From Girardinichthys multiradiatus (taxonomy: Eukaryota > Chordata > Actinopteri > Cyprinodontiformes > Goodeidae), in the NCBI RefSeq assembly GCF_021462225.1, contig NC_061811.1:4485163-4549162 (forward strand): DNA of 64,000 nucleotides. Reading direction: 5' to 3'. Shown one piece after another: positions 48,615 to 60,848 of the stretch (the stretch's first letter is position 1; every line of letters starts with the position of its first letter). The translations under genes and the position numbers were made by a program. The notes under the pieces were generated by a model. That model did not search any database, was not told the origin of the DNA, and was given only the letters and a program-made list of their open reading frames with translations.

Positions 48615-49720
48615 GAAAGTTTGTTGCTTAATGTAAAAACAGTTGAAAAAAAGATTTTGGTATAAAAATAAATACAACCTTATATTTGTGATATCTAATG
48701 TCATGTAAGACTAAAGTTGAGATGAGTCAAGATTACCAAAATAGTTTTTATTTGCTAACTGCCAGAAAATTCAGAAATGTACACACATTTCCTTAGTAAT
48801 TGCTAGAATTGCCATTTAAACAAATGACTTCAGGCAAATGTTTTTGGTTTCCTTCTACAACCTTCTTACAATAGTTTGCAATAATTTGGGTCTATTCCTC
48901 CTGAGAGGACTGGTGGAACTGAGTAAGGTTCGTAGACCATCTTGCTCACACAACTTTTTGAAGGGACTAAGATTAGGACTTTGTTGTTCTTTTGTTGGTA
49001 TGCTGAGGGACATTGTCCATTTGCAGGATCTGTTTGTGACCAAGGGTAAACTTGCTGGTTGATGTATTAAGATGTTGCCTCAATATTTCCACATAATGTT
49101 GTTTTCCCATCTTTTCCTAGCTTTTTTGTGTTGCTTTTAGAATACTGGCTTCTTCCTTTCAGCATGTTCTTTCAGCTCATGTCGCTACAGAACTGATTTC
49201 ACTGTGGATAATTAAACTGTTTAACCAGCTTCAGCCAGCATCTTTACAAGGTGGGTCACACGGGCTTGATTCACACATTTTACACACAAACACATTCTTC
49301 ATCTCTGGGACACAGAAGCCGCCTCCATTCTGAACTCTATGATTGGTGGACTCCTCCATGTCTTTTATACTTGTTTCATCAGATGAACAGGGAACTTTTA
49401 GGCATGTGGAACCTTGTACCTAAGGATGAATTGGACTTTTTGAGGTCTTCCTGATTTCTTGGATGATTACTTTAGATTTTTCCCCGATGTCACATAAGGA
49501 GGCAGTGTGTTTGAGGTGTTGCCTTAATATACATATGGACTTTCCCAAATTGTTTGAAGGCATAATTATCTTAGCTTATGCAAGTTTTAGAATTTGAAGA
49601 AAGTTTACGGGTTCAGAAAAATGTCACTGTCAATATGCTGACATTAAGCAAAAATAAATAGCTTGAGTAATCCTAACTGACTGAAAACAGTAAGAATTCA
49701 TTCTGATTTATTATCAGACA
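48615..49720 (-). mobile_element. Sleeping-Beauty-like Tc1 transposon, nearly full length, inactive
   Basis: The plus strand is the reverse complement of an SB-type element from end to end. The C-terminal transposase lies around 48850-48960 and the catalytic region around 49000-49045. The amino-terminal region lies around 49230-49450 and the 5' subterminal region around 49480-49720. Terminal repeats are degraded ('tgtacacacatttccttagt' near 48779-48798 may be the left one). Deletions occur, notably near 48965-48990 and between about 49105 and 49140. Confidence 0.7.
48840..49450 (-). pseudogene. SB-like transposase pseudogene
   Basis: Read on the minus strand, the catalytic block is QMDNVPQHT (about 49001-49027), so the family's D-P-K-H has become V-P-Q-H, followed by a block reading TNLTQFHQSSQEE (about 48892-48930). 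Several stops and frame changes interrupt it. Part of the DDE domain between these blocks is deleted. Confidence 0.65.
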
Positions 49721-50399
49721 ATGAGGAGAAAATTGTTACGCATTTTTTTATACAATTTGTTTAAATCTGGTTTACCCTATATATGAAATGTAATATTTAA
49801 AGTGCAACAAACCCAAATCAAAGCATTTATTTTGAGGAAACATACCTTTATTAGGACTAGCACCTTGTTTATTGGCTATAGTTTAACTGTGGATTATATA
49901 TCGTACATAATTTGATTCTAGTGGAATGGTATAAATATCTTTGGGATGTTTGCATGAATTACACTATGCCAAAATCTATTGTAATGCATTGTGCTGCACT
50001 ATTCACATTTTGCTTGCGCAAATCCCCCAGTCTCATGACACTAATCCTTTGCATAGTAAACTCTGTGTTGTCTCATTTTACACCATGCCCAAGGTTGTTT
50101 TTCAATAATCTCACTGACTGGTAGAACTTGATTAGACAAAAACATCAAGGGTGAAACTATTGATTGAATGCAAATGGCATTAATCTAAAACACAATTCTG
50201 CTAGGCATCTTTTAAAATTTATTTAACTCTCCTTTAAATCTGCCACTTTTGGACACACACACATTTATGCACAACCTCCAATCCAATTATATAGATAAAT
50301 GGGCTAATCATGCCACAAAACTTTAATACGCAGTCTTCAGGCAAGTCGATAAGCATAATCATTCACTGTGCCAAATTCACAACACAATTTTAGATAAGG
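49721..50399. other. Unique AT-rich DNA, nothing recognised
   Basis: No repeat or exon was recognised. Confidence 0.4.
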
Positions 50400-50565
50400 A
50401 AGATGGGCCAAAAGAGGGAGAGGGGGGCAAATTCGGTAATAGACATTACCATATGGATCATAAGGGAGTCAGATAAAAGCAGAGACATTTCATTAACGGA
50501 AAAGAAACATTTGATTAGCAGACTTTTCTATTTACCTCAATTCTCATAATTCATGAGAGGTGTTG
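50400..50565. other. Candidate conserved non-coding block
   Basis: A repeat-free block with a GATA site (GATAAAAG, 50472-50479), CATTAACGG (50491-50499), TTGATTAGCAG (50512-50522) and CTCATAATTCATGAG (50543-50557). Inference from texture only. Confidence 0.25.
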
Positions 50566-52314
50566 AGCGCCCCAATCCAAACATCCCACCAGGTCTTTGT
50601 AGAGAGCAGTGAAGGTGACTTGTGAAGCTGAAAAGCAAACAAGTAAATCAAAAAATTCAAAACTAGTTTGGAATTTCATATAACACAGTTCAACAGCAGG
50701 AATTAGAAAAATGCCTTTATGCTTTGTGCTCTTTGTGGATTGTGCAAACCCAGTGTTTGACATTTTAAGGGAGGAATATTAACTGTACTGAAGTGTTAAA
50801 TCCTCTTTACTGATTTTTTTAAAAATGAATTTCCATCGCATCTATTCAAACAAATGTCATTTGTCATTACTGTAAAAGACGAACAGGTAAAATTTATTTC
50901 TAATCATTTACAACCCAGTTTTATTCACATCGATTATTTAAAGGAAAGAAACAGGCTGCATTAGATCTTTGCTCTGATTTCCACTTTCATTCTGAGGAAG
51001 CACAGGGTGACAGTGGCGAGTAACAACTTCCTTTTAACAGGAAAGATCCTCTATCCAAGGCAGACACGGGCTGGTCACCAGTATTAAAGTTTAGTTATGT
51101 TTTAAAAAGTTATGGCTTCAAAACTACTAAAACATTCTGCCACCCAATTTCTACAGCTTAAAGTTATTTAATTGAAATGGCAAAGAAAGTGCTAAAGTTT
51201 TTCTTTTGCTGTTTGGAGTAATGAGTGTCGCAACACCACCCCTCCCCCACTTGTTTGTGAGCAATAGCTGCCAGCTGGCTTAAAGAAGACACTTTTCCCT
51301 TGCTTACAAGAAAGACAAATTTGGCCATTCCAAATATTTAGCTGCAGAAAACAAGGATAGTACTGGTGTAGAAACGGAAGGAATGGAGCACCTATAGCCT
51401 ACAACTTGAAGCAGGATGTTTATTAAGCAGCTGATTGCAGGCTCTACTGAAGAGATGGCACAACTAAGTAACTGCTGTGTCAGCTAATTATATCTGTGTT
51501 TCTCTACAAAGAGCGTTCTGCTCTGCTAGAAAGTGCTACAAAATTCAGCATAACAAACACTTAAAAACTACTACTAGGTTCAGCTGTTATCATTTCTGTG
51601 TTTCTGCGTCAGTCGATGCATCACAGCCAAAAAATCAGTTGTTCAAACTTACCAGATCATGAGAATGCCTACTCAGCTGAGCAGCTATCTGCCTCAACAG
51701 ACTGGGTGTTGAATGCATGGGTAAAAGACAGATGAACACTGAAGCACTGGGAGAGGTGTACTTTCTATGGAAAAAACAAAGAAAAAAACTTAGTATATAG
51801 CAGCACAACCATTGAGTTAGCTGCAAATGAACCAAACCGGGTCTTATAAGTGGATATGGTATTTGCCTCAGGAAGAACAAACTAGGAGCTGGTACCATCA
51901 GAGAGGAGCCCGATAGGTGAATGAGCTCCCTTCCAATTTAATTTCAGAAACTCCAAGAACCACCAGAAACCTGCAGTAGGAGAATTAAACTAGTGTTTCT
52001 TTAAGATAATATTTAATGTGGTCATTCAGTCCATTGCATGCATGGACAAGAGTAAATGAAGAAAATATAAATTTGAGAATACAGTCATGGTATAAATCTC
52101 CTCCTTTAAATTTAAGGTTTTGTGTATTTTGTAAATATCAAGAATTTTTGGAGTCTACTTTTTTTTAAAGACGTCCCTAGTTTGGTTTCATCTTTGTGTG
52201 AAAAGTAATGATATTGTGGAATTAGTGTTGTTTGGTTTTGTACACTTTAGGTTTGATATATTTAGTTGTAGAGCCTGGTAAAGATCACTTTCATTATGCC
52301 TTGACTGGCTGAAC
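50566..52314. other. Unique DNA, nothing recognised
   Basis: Small frames (for example 50551-50763 and 51635-51898 on the minus strand) show no domain. Confidence 0.4.
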
Positions 52315-52668
52315 TCTCATTTTCTCACATCAGCCTTAGCTGCAGTAATCCAGGTGCTGCTCCAGTCTATCACGGTGAAAAAAGAGGTGAGCCCTGAGCT
52401 CATCTCAAAAAACAGGGTGCAGGGTTTTGCCATTTGGGAAGAGCTCAGAGCGCGGAAGGAATCAGCAGAGGTGCACTCCAGTGCAGACCCAGAACTCAAA
52501 GGAGGAACGCTGTCAGATACTCCAAAATGAGCTGGGAAGTGTTACTAGGGAGATGGCTGTCTCACTTTGACCTGTTAGGCCAATCTCTGACAGACAAGAC
52601 AAAATGGATGGATGGATGGATGGATGGATGGATGGATGGATGGATGGATGGATGGATGGATGGATGGA
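52315..52668 (+). mobile_element. Rex3-like LINE 3' end, degraded, with GATG tail
   Basis: The block 'tctatcacggtgaaaaaaga' (52366-52385) matches the family's segment around 42160-42180, and 'gccatttgggaagagctcag' (52429-52448) matches the segment around 42355-42374. Large parts are missing or scrambled. It ends in the tandem ATGG/GATG array that forms the tail of this family. Confidence 0.6.
52604..52668. repeat. (ATGG)16 microsatellite, probable LINE tail
   Basis: 65 bases of perfect tetranucleotide repeat directly after the degraded Rex3-like 3' end. Rex3 elements are known to end in GATG repeats. It creates runs of MDGW (plus) and HPSI (minus) in spurious frames. Confidence 0.9.
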
Positions 52669-52835
52669 AAAAATCCAAAATTAATGGAGTGACTATGATA
52701 TACAGGTATATCTGAGGTGACCCTGACATGACCCTGCTGTTTTTCTTTCGTGTCAACTCTCTGCTTCTTTCACAGATAAGCAAACCATTTAATCCTCTGG
52801 GCATCATGGGACCCATAGCCCTAACTGACAGGAGT

Positions 52836-53254
52836 TGTCATGTTCTGTGGTTGAACAGGACCAAAATGCAATCTGGAAAATGGGAGCTGCATGATGAGTT
52901 GACAAGATTTAATGATGAATGACAAAAACTTACAGACGTTGGCAGGCAAGAATACTGATACTTGGAACTAGGGAGGTTTGCAGTGGCAAATGCAGAGAAT
53001 CCAGTGGTGAACAATGAAAACTGAGCATGGAGAGCAGGGAGGTGACCAGAAAACAAGAAAACAATGACTAGAGTTAAAAACATAAAACAAGAAGAAACCA
53101 GATCTATCAGAATATAACTAAACATATCTAACATCAGAACACAGAAAGCAACACAACTAACCAGAAGGAATGTAAATAACCAGAAATGAACAGAAAAGCA
53201 CCTGGCAGAGCCGAGAAGGTAAACAAACACAAACCTAACAGACAGATCCTGACA
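52836..53254 (-). mobile_element. LTR-like element R4 (short, probable solo LTR) with 5-bp duplication GGAGT
   Basis: The 419-bp element reads TGTCAGGATC...GAACATGACA on the minus strand and is flanked by GGAGT (52831-52835 and 53255-53259). A variant poly(A) signal, ATTAAA on the minus strand (52908-52913), lies 72 bases from the 3' end. The arrangement matches R1, R2, R3 and R5 although the sequence is shorter and diverged. The 130-codon minus-strand frame across it (52838-53230) is a T-rich artefact with only hydrophobic residues. Confidence 0.7.
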
Positions 53255-53259
53255 GGAGT

Positions 53260-54109
53260 ATTACAGCACTAACCTGCTGGCCCAAGAAATACATCACTCA
53301 ACCATCCTGGTTTCTGGAAAAAAACACCTGGAAGCACATGGACTTCCATTTACTCAAAGGGAAATTTGCATTGGCCAAAACCTTCACACACATGCAGCAC
53401 ACTCACTTCCCAAATGTTCTTAGTTTTTCTGCCTGATCAGGGAAATTCTCCCGTTCTCCACATGAATATATCTGCTTAGATTAAACACAGCACAGCATGA
53501 CTGTTTCCACAGATATGAGCCAGTGTGAAACAAATGCTTGCACAGTGATGTACAATATTCCATCTCTGTCTGTATGTGTAATTTAATTACACGAATATCA
53601 TCCATATAATTATGTGCTTTGGATAAAGCTCATACTGTAGCTTTAAAATTAAGCTCTGTGAATGAAATGAGAGGTGTCATTATTAAATCTGAAAGCAAGA
53701 AAACACATACATCAGGCTGCCTCTGATCTGAATCACAGCAGCTTATTGCATTATCTTTTGTCAGTGATAATTTTGTGCCAAAGTCACCTCCACTGATGCT
53801 GCTCCTGCTTATGAACCTGGGATATGATCAACAGAAAAACAGTGGCTCCAGAAAAGTTATTTACTGTGGTTGAAAAAAAAAAAGTTTGAATAGAAGACTT
53901 TAAATTAAATAGAAAACTATGCAAAACAGTCTTTATAACAGTTTTATCAGCAATACCTCATAATGCAATTAAACATTGGTTTAAATAGTGTGCAATGATG
54001 CTGTTTGCTTGAAGATCTGAGGACAGATGTTTTTTCTTCGTACATCTAGCCTATTTTATTCTGTGGGTATATAGAGGGAGCTGACAGTGGATGATAAGTA
54101 CTGTACATC
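53260..54109. other. Unique DNA, nothing recognised
   Basis: No repeat or exon was recognised. Confidence 0.4.
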
Positions 54110-54280
54110 CAGATGGGTCGTCAGTCCAGTACTGGGTTACGACACAATAACACCTGCTGCTAATTTACAATCACCAATTAACCTATCAGGCATGTCCTTG
54201 GACAAAACAGCACCAGCAGACTTGTGGGTTTGAACCCAGAGCCCTCTTCCTGTAATGAGTCAGTGCAAACCACTAAATCC
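54110..54280 (-). repeat. tRNA-derived SINE, minus strand
   Basis: The minus strand carries a B box, GGGTTCAAACCC (54226-54237), and the body block 'caatcaccaattaacctatc' (54169-54188), which is the reverse of a common teleost SINE body. The A-box end is degraded. Confidence 0.5.
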
Positions 54281-54984
54281 GAATTTATACTCCTTTATGT
54301 CCAATAAAAACAAATAATAAAAGACGGCAGAACCAGAGCCTGAAGCAACCGGAAGCATAGGCCCTGTCATTAAGACACTCTTTGCTGAATACACTGAATA
54401 CACCATGTGAGGGAAAATGTGATTTTCTTTTTTAGGGAAATGTTTTCTTTAGCAATGTCCAGTTTTCATAGCCTCTGAGAAAATCAAGGTGTATAAATTG
54501 ATTTCTTGTTTCCGAATCTCTCTAGTTTGACAGTGAGGAAAACATCTGCAGCAACAGGTTGGGGAGGGCAGTACAGAGCTACTCTAATACATACAGATGG
54601 AGAAAACATACAGTTGAAAGAACTGTTTTGTGTGGTTTACCAGTATGAATAATCTGTCACATAGGCTGGAGGATTTAATTTACTATTTATGGAGGAAAAT
54701 TTGTCTTTTTATTATTCAATCAATCAAAAAGTAATTTAAATAAAAAAATAAAAAAAAACATTTGTAAACACAACTTCAAAAAATCCAATGAATTATTTTA
54801 TTTTTAAGAGCAAAATGTGGGTTAGAAAACCTTTTTTTTTTTTTTTTATCCAAATCACTTCTCACAAAATGAAAAAGCAATTTGAAACAGAAACTGCACA
54901 TTTCCCACATCTGCAACTTTGGCAAGTCCTATTGAGAGCTGCCAAGCTTCCAACCAGGTTCAAAGGAAAACTCCCTGGATCGAT
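54281..54984. other. Unique AT-rich DNA
   Basis: Long A and T runs at 54731-54770 and 54833-54849. Nothing was recognised apart from simple sequence. Confidence 0.4.
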
Positions 54985-55800
54985 GAAAACTTGACAAAAA
55001 CTGTCCAGAGTGAACTGCCTGATGCTTATCAATTTCCCTCTGGTTAACGTATTGTAGAGCTGTGTGTCATCTGAGTTGCTATGGTAACTTATCGTGTTTG
55101 TTATAATTTGAGCTAGGGGGAGCATGTAGATATTTAATGAATTAGTGTCGGTACTGCAATGAGTACGGAAACTTCACTGGAAGATGTCGAAGCGGCTGGT
55201 CTTTGTTTTTTTTGTGTTTATATTTTTTTGCGGCACTAATGGCCTTTATTTTTCGATAGTAAGTTGACTGGAAAGATGGGCAAAGAGAGGGGGAGACATT
55301 CGGCAAAGGTTGTGGGGTCTAGGACTCGAACCCAGGACAGCCGCACCAAGGACTATAGTTTCTGCACATGGTCGCAGGCTTAACCCCTACACCACCAGCG
55401 CCGCGTCTGGTCTTTGCTAAGAAGGTGTTTGTTGAAACAGCTTTTTTAATAACCTTACTGTTAAATGAGAAATTTGCGATCGACCTGTAATTTTGCACTA
55501 GAAACTTGTCCAGATTATTCTTTTTTTACAGTGGTTTGATAATTGCTATTTTTAATGCCTCAGGGAAGACGCCTGACAAAAGGGTTGAGTTTATTATTTG
55601 AATCAAATCACACAGGCAGGTTTCTTAAAGAAAGCTGTATTTAAAATTATGAGACAGCTGGAGGAGGGGCTTAATTGATAAATAATTTCTTCAAATTTTT
55701 GTATTTGATTTGATAGAATTGTGTCATTTTGGCCAACTTTGATTTGATTGGACACAACATTGTAAAATACTTGTTATTAATGTATATACTACCCTTCTAA
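54985..55800 (-). mobile_element. L2-like LINE reverse transcriptase remnant, split by a SINE
   Basis: The right part (55417-55800, minus) encodes the fingers/palm entry region with a TGVFPEALKIAIIKPL-type segment (about 55540-55590) and an NYRSIAN-type block (about 55455-55480). After a SINE at 55206-55406 the left part (about 54985-55195) encodes MLPLAQII and a DDTQLY catalytic block (about 55057-55075), with the Y-A of the YADD box changed to N-S. The stretch between palm motif A and motif C is missing, so a large deletion preceded or accompanied decay. No functional frame remains. Confidence 0.65.
55206..55406 (-). mobile_element. tRNA-derived SINE with perfect 10-bp target duplication
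   Basis: The minus strand starts with an A-box-like TGGTGTAGGGG segment near 55390, has a perfect B box GGTTCGAGTCC (complement of 55322-55332), and ends in an AATAAAGGCC block and an A-rich tail (T-rich at 55206-55250 on the plus strand). CTGGTCTTTG flanks it on both sides (55196-55205 and 55407-55416). Together these show a retroposed SINE inserted into an older L2-like reverse transcriptase in the same orientation. The intact duplication suggests it is among the younger insertions in the window. Confidence 0.85.
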
Positions 55801-57079
55801 TTGTCTAAATATTCTCAGTGAAGAATTGGCGAATTCATTGCAGGTTCTTGTAGAATGGAGTTTAGATAGAAGCTGGTGCCAGGGCAGTTTGCTCCACTAA
55901 AAGGATATCTCAAGACAGAATCTCAACTGTGTGATTGACTTTATTAAATCCAGACTGCATCAAGCATTAAAGTATTCCGGACACATTGATGTAATAGTTG
56001 TAGTGTGTTTGTATGACCTTTAACCATATGGATTATTTGTGTGTTTTTTAATTATTTGTGATTTTAAAGTATTTGGTGATTTCCAGCCATGTAGAAAGAA
56101 GAAAGTTAAATTTTGAAATCATCCAAAAGTAAAACATATTTATATATATTTTGAAAACTGGACATTTTAGTACATTGAGAAAAAATAAAATCAGCTAAAA
56201 TCAGGCCAGATCTTCTGGAAAGATCAGAAATTATTCGAATTAAGAGAAATAAATGCATATCACTCTGTGTTTATGAATCTATTAAGTAAATGATTTTTTT
56301 TTATTCAATTACTGAACAAATTAACTACTTGACCATATTTCAACTGAATGGAATGCACTTGCAGTTGAACACGCTAGTCTATCTACTAGATTTCTATGTA
56401 TTTATCTAACATTTTTGGTATTATGCTTTCCTATTATTGTACATAACACAGAAATGTTAACAACTGAAAGCAATGTGGAGCATAGAAACAGCAGCAAAGC
56501 TGATCAGTGTCTCAGATTACCTTGCTGTGCCTTATCGGGGAAAAGCAAGAGGCAATCTGAAACACTGATATGGAGGAAGTCATACAAAGATTCAAAGCTT
56601 TAGCTGCTGATTCATAGCAGAGACTTTATTCTGTGAAGCAGACGGCGAACTGCAGATCCAGACTCAGAGTGGGTCTCTGAGTAAGTAGCAACACATGCAA
56701 GATACTCTTTCAAAACAGGCAGTTCAATCAAGATAATACTGTAGTCTGACATGGTATAAGGAATGAAATGAACTAAGTTCCTATCTGCACACTGCTGGGT
56801 AAAATGTGTCCTGCTTGTGTTTGTGGGGGATATGATGCACAGTATCCAGCTATGTAGTCCATAGCACCCAGTATCAGTTCAGGGAAGCTGCATACATTTC
56901 TTTCACAAATAATCTAATCTTTTTAATTTGAGAGATAAGGAAGAATTGACTGTAATCACGTGCAGTTGCTTCTGTGAGGGTTTCATAAAAAAATGAGCCT
57001 AAACCCATCTGCTGACTGAGAAACTAGGGGAGGCAGCAATACTGCAGAAAGAGGGGGAGAATGAAAAAACGAGACTGAA
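55801..57079. other. Unique AT-rich DNA, nothing recognised
   Basis: No repeat or exon was recognised. Confidence 0.4.
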
Positions 57080-57300
57080 ATCATTAAATCAGTCAGTATC
57101 CCCTCTTCTCTGTCACTCAGAGAGAAAAAAGAGGCACTAATGAAATATTAATGCCTTCCTTATTTTGAGATTTACATTAATCTTTCCTCCCTCCTTCTTT
57201 CCCTGCACATCTCTGCGTGCAAAATTTGAAATATGTGCATAGAATGACTTGAATATATATTTCTAATGAGACGGCCTGGCTGCTGGATGTCTCATTTTTC
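57080..57300. other. Candidate conserved non-coding block
   Basis: A repeat-free block with CACTAATGAAATATTAATGCC (57135-57155), TACATTAATC (57173-57182) and TTCTAATGAGAC (57261-57272), TAAT-type homeodomain cores. Inference from motif density. Confidence 0.3.
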
Positions 57301-59202
57301 TACCTGTTTTGCAATCCAAAGTTGCATATATTGCGAAGCAAATATGATTGTGTGCTCATGCATGAGAGGAATGAGACAAGAGGGTGGGGGTGGGTGTATC
57401 GGGTGGATGTATGATCTGACAGTGAAAAGGCAGAAAGGATGAGAAAAAAGTGAGAGCAAGTGATGGAGAGAGAGAAGGAGCAAGAAAAGTACTGACTGGT
57501 GCTATATTAGAGGTAGGAGCCATCCAAGCAAGACTGGTTGTTTCCTCTGGCCTCGACCCATTTGGCAGAGCTTCAAATGGGAAACAAAAAAGAAAAAAAT
57601 AGCTGGTTGTGGATGCTTCCAGGCAGCAAGGACGAATAAGAAGTGTGTCAGATAAAGCAGCAGTTTTCTCAATGTCCACCCCCACAGAAATCTGAAACCA
57701 GTGATGAGGCCACCCCTCTGAAACACACTGGAGCTGTAAGTATAGAGGTGTTAGAATTACCTCAGCTCTGCAGCTCTGCTTAAGCCTACATATGAAACCT
57801 TATGTGAACCTGTGCAGTACTCATGTGCAAGCTTCACAGTTGGGTTTAGAAAGTGTAAGGCCCCTCGATACCAATCAAAACTTTTTTGCCTTAATGACTT
57901 CGCCATGAACCCTCTACTTACGCAAACACTATAAGAAAAAGCAAAAACACTGACCAAGCTACAGTTTTATGAAACAACCTGAGTGCAAATAAGCGTGAAT
58001 GATATGGACCATTGATTCTAGAAGTGAGCTTTTCTCTGCAGCAAGCTGCCTTCTGCTATCCCATCAGTGCTTCATCATTCGCAGAGTGAAACTCTCCTGG
58101 CACAACTGAACATTCCTGTGCTGTCCTACACAATGCTGTGATTTGCCTGCAGTGTGTCCATAGCAGGTACATACATTTGCAACATTGATGTGAGTCTTCC
58201 CTCCAGCATTCATAGTAGCACTGTGGCATAAACGCTACAGCAAATGGCTAACCGCACACTGAAAGCTGATGCTGTCTGTGCCTGTGGGGTGTAAGTAGGC
58301 CTGAATATGTTTGTGTGTCTGAGCGCTGAAGAAGAATAGATGGTTGGAGGAGAAGGGCATGTGGAAAAGGTACCATGTAAAGTCAGTCAGTGTGATAGAC
58401 CAGGGTTTCTGCAGAGTCCTAAAAAGTCTTATGTTTAATCATCTCAATTTAAGGTCAATTTAAAATGTTGAGTGCACCCAGAATTCCCATGCAAAATGCT
58501 AAATTACATTAAGTCAGGCTATTAAAACCGGTTTTATTCAAACTGACTGTTTTCTTTTTTGAGAAAACAAAAAGAAGATTGTAGTTTAACACAAAAACAA
58601 ACATGTTATCCAATAACAGCTTCAAATCCTGCATGGGGCATATAAATCACAGGGATATGTAGCGAGCTTACACTACCTTTTTATACTTTTATACTTAGTT
58701 GATGTAAGTATATATTTCGTTTACATAACCTAGAAAGGTTCTAAAAATTGTTAAACCGAACTTAATGTAATTAGCAAAAACCATGCAGACACTCTTCTAT
58801 CATCAGATCAGATCCAACATTAGTACCAGATCTAATACTGATGTTGCTCGTAAATCAGATATCGGGCTGAGCTCACTGATCCATCCATCCAGCCATGATT
58901 CTGTGTTGCTGTAGGTCATATTTCAGCTATTTTCACATCGTTTTTTAATATAATAGTATACATGGCAAGATAGTAAACAATGTCACTTCTAAATACAGTG
59001 TGAAAGGGTATTATAGTATGCTGCGTACATTGTCAGCCCCAAAGTCCTAAATTGTAGTATTATAAACCATGTGATTTAATGAAGAACTACTAGGGACTAC
59101 TAGAGAGCAGTATAACATGCACAAAAGATTTTATCTCTAAATCCCTTGGGTGTCATGTTAGATTGCAATTTTTTTGGATATTTTACTTTTGTTATTGTTT
59201 AT
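57301..59202. other. Unique DNA, nothing recognised
   Basis: Overlapping minus-strand frames at 57292-57726 have no domain. No repeat was recognised. Confidence 0.4.
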
Positions 59203-59207
59203 ATAAG

Positions 59208-60848
59208 TGTAATAGTTTTTCGGACTGATTTGACTCACATGCAGTAAACGCTCAAGGGAAACAAGTAAGTGTTTGGAAAGCTTTATTGAAACTACAGGAA
59301 CAAGTTCGGTCTTGACAGAGCAGTCACAGCTGTAGGAAAGGAAGCATTAGGTAAGAAAAAATGGTAAGCTAAAGTGGATGTTAATTGTGTACTGTGTCTT
59401 ACTAGGCTGCTGTTGGTAAACCGCCAGGAGGAGAGGGAATCGGGCTGGAAGGAACAGCGTGGAGCTAAGGAGGTGAGTCCAGCAATGATGCTTAGTCCCT
59501 TGGTCTGCTGCTGTGCTTGGTGATTGCGTGGAGAGTACCAGAGGAGCAGTGGAGGGTGGACATGTTTTGTAGAGGAAGGAACAGAGGCAGAAGCTAGGAG
59601 ATAGCCAGCTGAAGTAGATTCGGTAGTACAGATGATAACGAAGCACCTGGTAGTCGGTTAACCCATAGGAGTCTTGGAACGAGGAGCTCATAGAAATAAT
59701 TCACCAGAGGCCGGCCTGGGCACCATCCAGGTAGTCTCCGGTACGTTTTCTAGAAAAGACAACCACTGAAGGCTAACACTCGAGCAATGAGATGCTGGGT
59801 GCCTCCTGCTTAAATACTCCAGGACTCATCACTGGAGAATGGGAAACACCTGTCTCTGTCGTGAAGTGACATCTTTGATTTTGTTGTGGTCTTGTGTTTT
59901 CTATTAGTTTGGAATTGCTCTAACTTCTTTTAGTAGTTTATTTTCTATTAATTGTTATGGTTTTCTTATGATTTATTATATTCATTGTATTCTAGTTCCC
60001 TTGTCTTTCATGTAGTTTCTAGTTTAGTGTCCCTTTTAATATATCTTTGTTTATTTATGTTTAAATATTTGTTCACCTGCACTCTTTGTTTACTAGTTTA
60101 TTTTCTCTCATCCTCCTCGTCCTGGTTCCCTTTCTGTGGTTTAGGTTTTATTTGCGGTCAGGGTTTCTTTTTGAGTTCTTTGTTAATTATTAGGTTTTGG
60201 TGTTTCTTCTATTCCCTCTAGTTTCTCAGTTTACTTTAGTTAATGATTATTCTAGGTTCTTCTGTCTCTTTTGGTTTATTATCTTCGTCCCTAGTTTTGC
60301 TTAGTTCTGTTTCCTTGAGCTTTGTTATTTATAGTTTTGTTTTTGTAGTCAGGTTCTGTTGGTTATGTTCTTATCTAGCTTCCCTCGTGTTTCATTTTGT
60401 TTCTAGCCTTGTCACCTTAGCAACTATTCACATTCCCTCAGTTCTCTACTACCTGGTCCACACCTGAATTCCATCTCATCTGATTACCTGCCTCAGTTTC
60501 TCATTGGTCCATACTCCACTTCCTTCTGTTCATAAGCTCTCTATTTTTGTTTGTTCCTCACTGGTTCCTTCCGTTCTCCACCCATGTCCACGTGCTTTTG
60601 TACCATGTTCCTGCTAAGCCAATTTTGTAAGTTGTGGACTTTTCGTCTTTGTTAAGTACCTGCAATGTTTTGCTTCGTTTTGGAAGAACCTTGGAAATAA
60701 AGTTGAAGACTCCTTAGCTCTTAGCTCTTGTCTGCACGTTGGTCACTCTAAACCACAGAACGCGTCAGTCTCACCCACTCGTGCTCTCCAGCGCCCACTA
60801 GAAGCCAAACACAGACAACACAAACACAGAAAATCTCCCACCCCGACA
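59208..60848 (-). mobile_element. LTR-like element R5, interrupted by R3, with 5-bp duplication ATAAG
   Basis: R5 lies in two pieces, 59208-59856 and 60773-60848, about 725 bp in all. ATAAG flanks the whole (59203-59207 and 60849-60853). On the minus strand it starts TGTCGGGG and ends CTATTACA. A TATTTAAG motif (complement of 59809-59816) and AATAAA (complement of 59282-59287, 74 bases from the 3' end) fit LTR promoter and polyadenylation positions. R3 sits in its 5' part with its own duplication. No coding region. Confidence 0.7.
59857..60767 (+). mobile_element. LTR-like element R3, inserted in R5, with 5-bp duplication GTCTC
   Basis: The 911-bp element starts TGTCGTGAAGTGACAT, close to R1's TGTCACGGAGTGACAT, and ends ACGCGTCA. 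GTCTC flanks it (59852-59856 and 60768-60772). AATAAA at 60696-60701 is 66 bases from the 3' end. Its T-rich body and its 'agctcttgtctgcacgttgg' block (60723-60742) are shared with R1 and R2. It interrupts R5 in the opposite orientation, so it is younger. Its hydrophobic plus-strand frames (59952-60467) are artefacts. Confidence 0.75.

Noticed and set aside
52434..52816. Frames with repeated MDGW or HPSI motifs
   Set aside because: Translation of the ATGG/GATG array in a LINE tail.
52838..53230. 130-codon minus-strand frame resembling a membrane protein
   Set aside because: It spans the LTR-like element R4 and has the same T-rich composition bias; no domain is seen.
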